From: Rhizomys pruinosus
Taxonomy: Eukaryota; Chordata; Mammalia; Rodentia; Spalacidae
Length of the DNA stretch: 64,000 nucleotides
Reading direction: 5' to 3'
Assembly: GCA_009823505.1 (NCBI GenBank)
Contig: VZQC01006589.1
Location: 2,814,776-2,878,775, forward strand
The position numbers and the translations under genes are program-made. This document shows, one piece after another, positions 21,037 through 31,000 of the stretch (its first letter is position 1; every line of letters begins with the position of its first letter). The notes beneath the pieces were generated by a model. That model did not search any database and was not told the DNA's origin. It saw only the letters and a list, made by a program, of their open reading frames with translations.

Positions 21037-23280
21037 CATTTTAAGGAGGAAATCTCTATATGGATTGTAAATATAATATAATATGTAATGTAATACAGAT
21101 CTTCCACGTTCCAAAAATCCTGGAATTCAAAATAGTTTCATTCATAACAGCTTTATTTTGATTCTTTTAAAATTTCTCTTTGCTTCTCCATCTTTAAAAC
21201 GTTCGAAGTTGGGTATTTATTGGGGAGGTTGAGGCAACAGAAACTATAATTCCCTGTCCCCAACAATGATTCAAATCCTAGTTACACAGATTGAATTGTA
21301 TAGATTCAGTAAATTGGTGGCATTCGGAATGAACCCACGCGCTTTCTTGAGCTTGCTCTAGGGATGGAAGAGAATGAACCTTTTTCTGATGTGGCACGGG
21401 GGACAGCTGGCCTTCGTTACTTGCGCCAGAGTGGATCGGAACTGTGCCTGTTGCCTGTAGTGGCACCGTTCCAGGCGAAGTGTTCTCCTGGCCGCTTCGA
21501 AAGCGTTTTTGAAGCCCGCTTCCGGCCGTATTAAAGTGAGAAATTGACATATACCTTCAGTCACCTTATCTGAAAATAACGTGAGATTCAGTCTCACACC
21601 TACTTCAAACATCCTGAAGCTCAGGTCAAAGCAAACACGGTGAAGCCCAGGACATAGAACACGCACTCACTTAAGGAAGGGCTCTTTGGCCAGGCGCCGC
21701 GAAGCCCTTTACAAACCTGGTGATCAAGTCCACGTTGACAATCAAATACTCTTTGGAGGTGGAGGAGGATCAATCTTAAAGACTTCCCTAGGTTAAAACA
21801 AAACAAAAGCGAAGGAGATGAAACGGGGAAAGAAAAGCGATCAGAGTAGGCAGCCACGCCAAAGGCGAGCTGGAACAAAATTTGGAGAGCGCAGGGGCTG
21901 AGCGCACGGGTGGCAGCTTTCTGCTGCCAGGCCGTCGCCCGGGCCACTAGTGCTAACTGCCCCCGCCACCAGTCTGTGCCTTGACTGTGAAAACCTTTGA
22001 GCGCGCTCAAGATTTTCAACACCATCCTACAAAATAATCTCTCATGGATTAGTGACCCGGAGCATCCAAGCGCGTTAAGGACCGCTCCAGTGTCTAAACC
22101 AGGTATGCGGACCTGCGAGCTGCACTGGTTTGAACCCAGGTCACAAAGCTTTGAGTGGTTCTGCTGCTGGGGTTAGGGCGCTCAGCAACTCTAGCAGCCA
22201 CCTCATCTGTTCTTGGAAAAAGTTTCCCGTGTGATCGCGTTCGGTTGGGGAAGCAGAATCCTTGCATCTCAGCCGGAAAATGCTCTCCTGGAGCGATTAC
22301 TGGAGAGTCCGTAATTGCTTATTAAAGGAGAATATTTAGCAACGAAACGTGCCTCCTTCCTTCTGTAATAAAACAATAAAATATGACAGCGCCGTTTTTA
22401 ACTGTTTGCGGAAACGCAGGGGTTTTTTTGGGGGGGGGAGGCAGCTGGGGCAAAGGAGCTTAATTCAATATCAAACTGATTATTTCACTAATTATTCTGC
22501 CTTCTGTATTATGCCGCAGAGGAGAGGCGGAGGGAGTCTTAACCGCACAGCTGCCAGGGAACCTTTGTGTCCTGGTGTCAGGATACCCCCCCCCACCGAA
22601 GATGCTGGCGAATGGGGCGGGGGAGGGGTAGGGACCATCCTGGAATCAGGACAACTGAGCAGAGTAGACTGCTAAAATTGTCAAGTCATAAAAGCGATCG
22701 CCTCCAGTAAGCCGGTTTGTTGGCGTTTCCTATGAGGGAAAGTGGCTTGCTACCTTGGTCTGGCTCTTGTTTGGTCTTCAGCAGCTCACCCACTCTGGCT
22801 TTTGATTCAGAACTCAAAGCTCTCTCCATTCCTGAAATCCCAAAGACTGAGCAAGAGGTTTATCTCCGCCCACCCTTCCCATTAAGTAAAAAAAGAGATG
22901 GGACCGGACAAAAACCGGTTCCTGCGGGTTGAAAGCCAGGAAGTAAGGGGAAGCTACGCCTTGGGGTTCTGACGCGGAGACGCTCCTACCCGCCCTAGAT
23001 TTACACCCTCGGGGACGTGGGCCTTCTTGCTAGCTGTGAGCTGGCACAGGCTCGCTGCTGCAGCCTCGGGTACCAGCTTCTGCAATACCCGCGCGGAGCG
23101 CAGGAATGACTGCTGCGTCAAGGGCAGACCCGGATACCGAGATCTCAAACCCTGTTCTCTTAAACTCCAGAGCCATACAGACACAGGGATTTATTTCCCC
23201 AAACTAACTAAGAAACACCAAATCAACAGCATCAGCAAAACAGGCTAAATAGAAAAAGAAACTTGCTGGCAACTCGATCC
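21037..23280. promoter_or_regulatory. Repeat-free upstream region of Eomes
   Basis: No SINE, LINE or LTR is recognised here. CpG content rises between 21.36 and 23.2 kb. It contains a perfect T-box half-site TCACACCT at 21594-21601 and a grainyhead-type AACCGGTT at 22913-22920. A regulatory role is inferred from position and lack of repeats. Confidence 0.5.
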
Positions 23281-23410
23281 AATTAATAAATGCTTAATTG
23301 AATTAGTGTCACCTTCCATCAGCCAATAGAAAAGTCCCCTAGCTGTGGCTCCGCGCAGCCCCTCCCTGGCCGCAAGTATATAAAGCAGCCAGCGACAGCT
23401 AACGAGTTTC
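23281..23410 (+). promoter_or_regulatory. Candidate Eomes core promoter (CCAAT + TATA)
   Basis: CCAAT at 23323-23327 lies 54 bp upstream of TATATAAA at 23377-23384. This spacing predicts initiation near 23405-23410 and a 5' UTR of roughly 410 nt. Just upstream, 23281-23305 is a cluster of TTAAT/TTAATTGAATTA homeodomain-like sites. The assignment is inferred from motifs and position. A weaker TATA-like TTATAATAA at 23760-23768 could serve a second, much shorter leader. Confidence 0.55.
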
Positions 23411-23818
23411 CAAGGGGTCGGGTAGACCGATGGCTTGGCCATCTTGAGAGAGCAGAAAGGCAAGGGCTGGTCAGTAAACCGGAACAAAGATCCAAGTCTT
23501 CTTCCCCCCCCCCCCTCCCTGGTGTTGAGTGTAGGGGTCTTGAGAGGGAGAGCAGGTGGGGAAGGAAAAACAGACTGATTCTTGCTCAGTGTCCACCTCT
23601 CACTACAAACTTGGCTTGTTCCCTTTCGGAAAGAACGCTGGATTTGGGGCGCGCACTGTAGCCGCGGGCGTCCAGGCGCGCAGGTGGGTTAGCCCGGGAG
23701 TGGGAGGAAAGGAAGTTACCTCGCCCTCGGAAGAGGGCGCTGGCTCCCCCATCCTGCCTTTATAATAAGGCCACTGGAGAAGAGGAAGCCGCCTGCAGCC
23801 GTCTGCGATTTGCAAAGC
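23408..23818 (+). other. Eomes: Predicted Eomes 5' UTR
   Basis: Stretch between the inferred start site and the ATG. It is GC-rich from 23640 onward and repeat-free apart from a C9-10 run near 23505. The 5' limit is a motif-based guess. Confidence 0.45.
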
Positions 23819-24800
23819 ATGCAGTTAGGAGAGCCGCTCCTGCTGAGCTCTGTGAACCTGCCGGGCGCGCACTTCTACTCGCTGGAGAGCCCGCGAGGAG
23901 GAGGAGGAGGAGGAGGAGGAGGTGGTGGTGGTGGCGGCGGCGGCGGAGGAGGAGGAGGAGGAGGTGGCGGGAGCATCAGCCTCCTCCCCGGCGCTACCCC
24001 TTCACCCCAGAGGTTGGACTTAGACAAAGCGCCCAAGAAGTTCACGGGCAGTCTCCCGTGCCAGGCGGGGAGCGCAGAGCCCTCAGCCGGGAGCGCGGGG
24101 CCCCCGGCGGCCATGCTCAGTGACGCTGACGCGGGGCACACCTTCGCCAGCGCTGCGGCCGTGGCCAAGCCGGGACCCCCGGACGGTCGCAAGGGTTCCC
24201 CGTGTGGAGAGGAGGAGCTGCCGTCCGCCGCCGCCGCCGCCGCCGCCGCCGCCTCGGCCACCGCGGCCACCGCGCGCTACTCCATGGACAGCCTGAGCTC
24301 CGAGCGCTACTACCTTCAGTCTCCGGGACCGCAGGGCTCTGAGTTAGCGGCGCCCTGCTCACTCTTCCAATACCAGGCTGCGGCCGGGGCGCCCCACGGA
24401 TCTGTATACCCTGCGTCCAATGGCGCACGGTACCCCTACGGCTCCATGCTGCCCCCGGGTGGATTCCCCGCCGCTGTGTGCCCACCCGGGAGGGCGCAGT
24501 TTGGACCCGCAGCTGGAGCCAGCGGTGGCTCGGGTGGCGGCAGTGGCGGGGCTGGAGGTCCCGGCGCCTATCCCTATGGCCAGGGCTCTCCGCTCTACGG
24601 GCCGTACCCTGGAGCTGCAGCGGCCGGATCGTGTGGAGGACTGGGGGGCCTAGGGGTTCCCGGCTCCGGCTTCCGCGCCCACGTCTACCTGTGCAACCGG
24701 CCGCTGTGGCTCAAGTTCCACCGTCACCAAACCGAGATGATCATTACCAAACAGGGCAGGTGAGCGCCGCGTGCAGGGGCCCCCTTGGTGCCGGGATCCG
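23640..24800. promoter_or_regulatory. CpG island over Eomes exon 1
   Basis: Dense CpG dinucleotides run from the proximal leader through the end of exon 1, unlike the flanking introns. This is the usual state of a polycomb/bivalent developmental promoter. The limits are judged by eye. Confidence 0.75.
23819..24759 (+). CDS. Eomes: Eomes coding exon 1
   Basis: Encodes residues 1-314 and ends two bases into codon 314. It carries the low-complexity N-terminal region (Gly, Ala and Gly/Ser runs) and the first 26 residues of the T-box, ending MIITKQGR. The donor reads GGCAG|GTGAGC. The exon lies in a CpG-rich block of about 23.64-24.8 kb. Reading through the donor gives a TGA at once, which supports the splice. 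Confidence 0.96.
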
Positions 24801-27800
24801 GGTAGAGCTTGTACTCCTGGGGAAGGCCAGGGATGAATCAAACAGCTGTGCCGACTGTTTGCTCTGCTTGGAATGTTCTTCCCCAGCTCACTAAGGGGTT
24901 GGGGGACACAGCATCTTCAAAGTGACATCCCTTTCCGGCTGCACACCTGTGGCTTGAGTCCGGGGCTAAAGTTCCAGGTGCACTCTTCTCTTTAGTCATC
25001 CTCACCTGGACTTCCAGGAGGAGGCGGAAGTGAAATTTTTGGAAGTGGAGCCCCAAGGGTGGATCCACTAGCTCCTCGATTTTTCTGGGAGCCGCCGAGA
25101 TAGGAAGAGTGCCCAAGCCTGCTGCAGCCTGAGCGCCAAGTACTTGAGTTGCTGTCGTTTCAAGCACTTTGGTCTTGGTGGGGCACTTATGTCAGACGTA
25201 CAGGCCTGAGAAGTCTGATTCGGGTGGTGGGTGGGTGGACAAGCTCTGGAGCCAGATGTTGGGGGGGGGGGAGCGGGACCAGAAAGTTCTGGTACATCTT
25301 CAAACTGCTAACAGTTATATCTGGAAGAAGTGAGAGGTGGGTCCTGGGAGACAGACACTCAAAGGAGACTTTTATCTCATATGTGTGTACATACACACAT
25401 ATGTGTGTATGTATGTGTGTGCTTGTGTATGTATAACACATTATACATTAAAGTTCATATACACACAAATTAATGTTCTGTCGTGCTTGTGCATTTAAAA
25501 ATAAATTTCGACATTCCAGGAAGAAAATTATTAAGTGTCTGAAAGAGCAGAGACCTTAAGTGGATAGAGGTCTCAGTAGTGATTTGGGGACCAATTATTT
25601 TAGAAAAGAGAAAAGATGTTCCAAGAATTACCAATTCCCATTTCCAGGGTTTGGGGCTATATTTTCTGTTTACTAAAGACTTTTACATATCTCACTGCTG
25701 CTCTCCCAGGTGTCCAGGGGAGGACCGAGGCGTGTGCTAGGGTAGCCTTGAGCATCCAGATGGAAATCATTTCTCCTGGTTCTGTTCCCTCTGCACAGGC
25801 GCATGTTTCCTTTCTTGAGCTTCAATATAAACGGACTCAATCCCACTGCCCACTACAACGTGTTTGTGGAGGTGGTTCTGGCCGACCCTAACCATTGGCG
25901 CTTCCAGGGGGGCAAGTGGGTGACCTGCGGCAAAGCTGACAACAACATGCAGGGTGAGAAAAAGGGGAGCCCTGGGCAGGGAAGAAATCAGAGTCCTTGT
26001 GTAGGACAGGTCACATTTAAACCAAGCCCCCTGCTCCAAGTTGAGGCAAAAAACTGTCAGTATGATTTTCCTTTTGTTACCTGAGAGAGAATTTTTCGGT
26101 CCTATCTCTTATTAAGTATAGAACATTTACTGAGACCCTACCATGCTGTGTTTGAAAAATGGATGTCAAATAAGGTTCTGGGTTTAGAGAAAGACTCCTG
26201 GCATTTTAGGAGTCCCTTGAGAAAGCCCTGGCCAAGTTTAAGTTAACCTATAAAAGTATTCCATTGGGCATTACCCTTGCAGCTTTAGACAGCCCCAAAA
26301 TAACTTTCAAGAGTCGTCTCAAGCTGGGCATGGTGGCTCACCTCTCTATCAGAGGCAGGCAGATCTTTGTGAGATCAAGGCCAGCCTGGTCTATATAGTG
26401 AATTCCAGGTCTGTCTTTAAAAAAAAAAAAACTCGTCCCCTCTTGGCTCCCATAGAGATACTCTTGCTAGGAGTGCCTTGTTTAAGGAAGGCTGGAAGCA
26501 CCCCAGGCCCTGGAAGGGAAATGAATGGTGTCCTGCTGTTCACTGATTTCTGAAAGCCACTATTCCTGGGGGAGGTTGAAGCTTTAAATTCAGCCCTTAA
26601 GTCTTGCTTCTGACAGACATCCCCCCACTTACTAAACTGTCTTACATATATATGCTTCTGTTGTGCTTCATTTTTCTCTTAGGTAACAAGATGTATGTTC
26701 ACCCTGAGTCTCCTAATACTGGTTCCCACTGGATGAGACAGGAGATTTCCTTTGGGAAGTTAAAACTCACCAATAACAAAGGCGCAAATAACAACAACAC
26801 TCAGGTAGAGTGTCAGAGAGGAAGAGAGGGGATGTCTTCTGGCTGGGGCCTCTTTGCTAAGGAGAAGCCATAATCTTCTTTGTATTTAATTAAATATTTG
26901 TAGCTGTAACTGTTGCTTGTTTTTTCAAACATTTATTTACCTTTTATTTTCACTTTCTTCCTGGATTTCCATAATAGGGAGTTGACTATTAGACACAGAA
27001 ATATCAAAATCTTGGGAGGAGTTAGGAAACCAGGAAGAATGTTTATTGCATACACATACTGAGGGTTCTCTTTCTCTTTCTCTTTCTCTCTCTCTTTTTT
27101 TTTTTTTCTGAGATAGGGTATCACTCAAGTAGCCCAGGCTAGTCTTGAACTCCTTTTCTACCTCTGCCTCAAGTACTGGGATTATAGTTGTCTGCCACCC
27201 TGCCAGGTTCACAGTTAGGATTTTAGGTTTCAAAAGTTACAGTGCTGAGAATCCTAAAAATGACAATATGACAATAAAAGAGAAAGCTGTTATTGGCATG
27301 GAGCAAACAGAAAGTCCCATCCACAAATCCATAATTTGTTAAAATCTACTTTTTAGGCTTTTAAGAGACTTTTTTTAAAGTTTGGCAACTATCCATTTCT
27401 GTTTCATTTCCAGATGATAGTGTTACAGTCTTTGCACAAGTACCAACCACGACTGCACATTGTCGAAGTTACAGAGGATGGAGTGGAGGACTTGAATGAG
27501 CCTTCCAAGACCCAGACCTTTACTTTCTCAGAAACACAGTTCATCGCAGTGACAGCCTACCAAAACACTGATGTGAGTGTCCCATGTTTGGCAAGAGCCG
27601 CTATAGCTAGGTCTAGCGTGATATGCACTCAACGACTATTCTTCTCCCTTATCTAGATTACTCAACTAAAGATCGATCATAATCCCTTTGCAAAAGGCTT
27701 CCGGGACAACTATGATTCGTAAGTACTACTTCTGCTCATCCATGTGTTGTCATCTTTCTAAGTCTCTTTTCTCAGGCTCCAACTTGCTGTGTACCTAAAA

Positions 27801-28038
27801 TGACCTGGAACTTTTGAGCCTCTTGCCTTTTCCAGCTCTCCCTAGTCTGGAGATTACAAGCATGCCTTACCACACCACACCCAGTTTTATTGGTGTTGTG
27901 CACACCTGACGAGCACTCTATCAATTGAGTTATATCCCCAAGGTCCCTGTCTTTGTTGTCTTTGAACCAGACACATCTCTTCATTTTGCTGAGCTTTCAT
28001 ATTTGGGATTTTTACCTATTTTCATTTTTTTTCCTCAA

Positions 28039-28073
<35 letters not shown>

Positions 28074-31000
28074 GGCTCACACATGCAGACACACACACAC
28101 AAACACTGGGGATTGAATTCAGGGCTGTGTGCTTTCTATCCAAGAGCTCTACCAGAGCAATAGCCTCAACCCTATTTTTTACATATAATTGCCTTAACTA
28201 ATCTTTCTTTAGAAATTTTCCAAAAGGTATTATTATTATTCTAAAGAATGTTCAAGCTGTTTTTTTCTACATTTGAAAGTAGTTCCAACAAAAGGAAGTG
28301 CCTTTCATTCCCAGCACTTGGGAGGCAGAGACTGGTGGATATCTTTGAGTTCAAGGCCAGCCTGATCTACATAGTGAGTTCCAGGCTAACCTGTGGCTAT
28401 GGGAGACACTGTCTCAAAAAGTCCAAAAGGGAAATGTCTTTTTCCTACATTTCAGTAAAGATTTGGAATTTTTAGAATCTGCATTATTTATATCTCTGCA
28501 TTTTTCCTTTGCTCCACCTTAAAAAATAATTATTTTTTTAATTATATGCATGGTGTACTACCTGTATGTGTGGGTAGGTACCTGTGAATGCCAATGTCCT
28601 CAGAGGCCAGAGGCCTCAGACCTCCTGGAGCTAGAGTCACAGGCTGATGTGAGCTTCTAGAGGTGGGTGCTGGGAACCAAGCTCAGGTTCTCTGCAAGAA
28701 CAGTACAGTTCTTAACTGTTAAGCCAGCTCTACATCCAACAATTTTTATCTTCACTGACAGATTTTTTTTAACATTTTTTTAAATTTTACTTATTTCTGT
28801 ATGTGTATGAATGTACTGTCTGCATGCAGGTTTGTGCACCTGTGTCGTGCAAGGCCGCAGAGGTCAGAAAAGGGTGTCGGATTCCCCTGGAACTGGAGTT
28901 CTCCTGGAATTGGAGTTTCAGACGGTTCTCGGCTGCCATGTGGGTGCTGGGGATCGAACCCGGGTCCTCTGNACAAATGCAGTCAAGTCTGTAAGCTCCA
29001 ATGATTGAATTAGGGTACAGTGGGGAAAGAAGCCAGCTGAATAATAGGCATATGTAGAAACGAGAATTTTAGAGGAGTCGTTTCATAAAGAAACAACCCT
29101 TGTTAAGCTCTGTAACCAGGAGCATTTTGGTTATATAATTAATTATTCTGAGGATGGAAAGAGATGAGGGGAGTGAACCTGTAATAAGCCATGGAGCCAT
29201 ACACTGCAAAGTATTCATGTAAAATGTCAATCTTGAGGCTGCAGAAATGGCTCAGCGGTTAAGAGGACCCGGGTTCGATACCCAGCACCCACAGGCGGCT
29301 GAGAACCATCTTTAACTCCAGCTCCAGGGAAATCCGACATCCTCTTCTGACCTCCGCAGCATTGCACAACACAGGTGCACCAACCTATATGCACACAGTA
29401 CACTCATATGCATAAAAAATAATTATTTTTTTAATTTTATGCATGGTGTACTACCTGTATGTGTGGGTAGGTACCTGTGAATGCCAATGTCCTCAGAGGC
29501 CAGGGTGTTGAGATCTCCTGGATTTGGAGTTTCAGACGGTTCTCGGCTGCCATGTGGGTGCTGGGGATCGAACCCGGGTCCTCTGTAAGAGCGGTTGGCA
29601 CTCTTAACCTCTAGGCCATCTCTCCAGCCCCTGACAGATGATTTTTAACTCCTTACATTTTTTAAGGAAAACCTTGTAGCTAACTGGATATATTTTCCAG
29701 AACACTGATTAGTAAGGCCTTCCAGCTTAAAATATGGGTTCCATATTTCATATTTTAAAATATGAGTTCCATAGCCAATGTTCTGGCCATCATGTTGACA
29801 AGGGAGGGTTTCTCCTATCAGCCCTTCATGTTGGACGTCTTGCAAAACTCAGTCTCCGTTTGTTTGTTTGTTTTATTTTGAGACAGGGTCTCATATAGCT
29901 CAGGTTGGCCTCAAACTCTAGGTAGTCAATGATGACCTTGAACTTCTGATATCCTGTGCTGAGATTATAGGCCTCTGCCACTCCTGGTTTATGTAGTACT
30001 GGTGATTGATCCCAGGGCTTCGTCCATGACAGATGCTCTACGGACTGAGTGATGTCCCCAGGCCCTGCCTGATTTCCTATAGTTTAAATACCTAATGCCT
30101 AAGAGGAAACTTTTTTTTTTACTTTCTTTCTTTATTTTTAAATTTTTTAAATTTTATTTATTTCTGTGTGAATGTACTGTCTGCATGCAAGTTTGTGCAC
30201 CCGTGTCGTGGAACTGGAGTTCTCCTGGAATTGGAGTTTCAGACGGTTCTCAGCCACCACGTGGGTGCTGGGGGTCAAACCCGGGTCCTCTGTAAGAGCA
30301 GTCGGTGCTCTTAACCCCTAGGCCATCTCTCCAGCCCAAGAGGAAACTTTTAAAAAAAAAAAGACTAGAAAATTTGGCATGGCTTAGTTAAGAGTACTAG
30401 GTGCTTCTGCAGAAGACCCAGATTTGGTTCCCAGCACCCACATGGTGGCTAACAACAGCCTGTAGCTCCAGTTCCAAAGGATCTAGCTCCCTCTTCTGGC
30501 CTTTGCGGTCATTGCATGACATGGGTGCAGTTACACAATGCAGCCGAAACGCTCATAGACATACAATAAAAATGAATAAAAAGAAACAAATTAAAAAGAA
30601 AAAAAGAGGAACCTTTCATTCTGTTAGGGTGGAGCACACCAGCCCTTTCAGCTCAAACAGCTGACACTGGCTCTTTGATTTCTGGGAGGTGGTTTTCTGG
30701 GGGACAACATGAGGGTTTTTTTTTTTTTTTAAGTGTTTCTCTTTATATTGTAGCATGTACACCGCTTCAGAAAATGACAGGTTAACTCCATCTCCCACGG
30801 ATTCTCCTAGATCCCATCAGATTGTCCCTGGAGGTCGGTACGGCGTACAAAACTTCTTCCCGGAGCCTTTTGTCAACACTTTACCTCAAACCCGATATTA
30901 TAACGGTGAGAGAACCGTGCCACAGACCAACGGCCTCCTTTCACCCCAACAGAGCGAAGAAGTGACCAACCCTCCCCAGCGGTGGCTTGTCACGCCTGTC

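Noticed and set aside
22910..22925. Hairpin regulatory RNA or terminator at the CCGG palindrome
   Set aside because: Too short; better explained as a transcription-factor palindrome.
23810..23818. Upstream in-frame TTG start giving three extra residues before the Eomes Met
   Set aside because: The family N-terminus is MQLGE..., and the ATG at 23819 has A at -3.
27414..27656. Read-through of Eomes exon 4 into intron 4
   Set aside because: A consensus donor lies at 27573, and exon 5 continues the T-box exactly.
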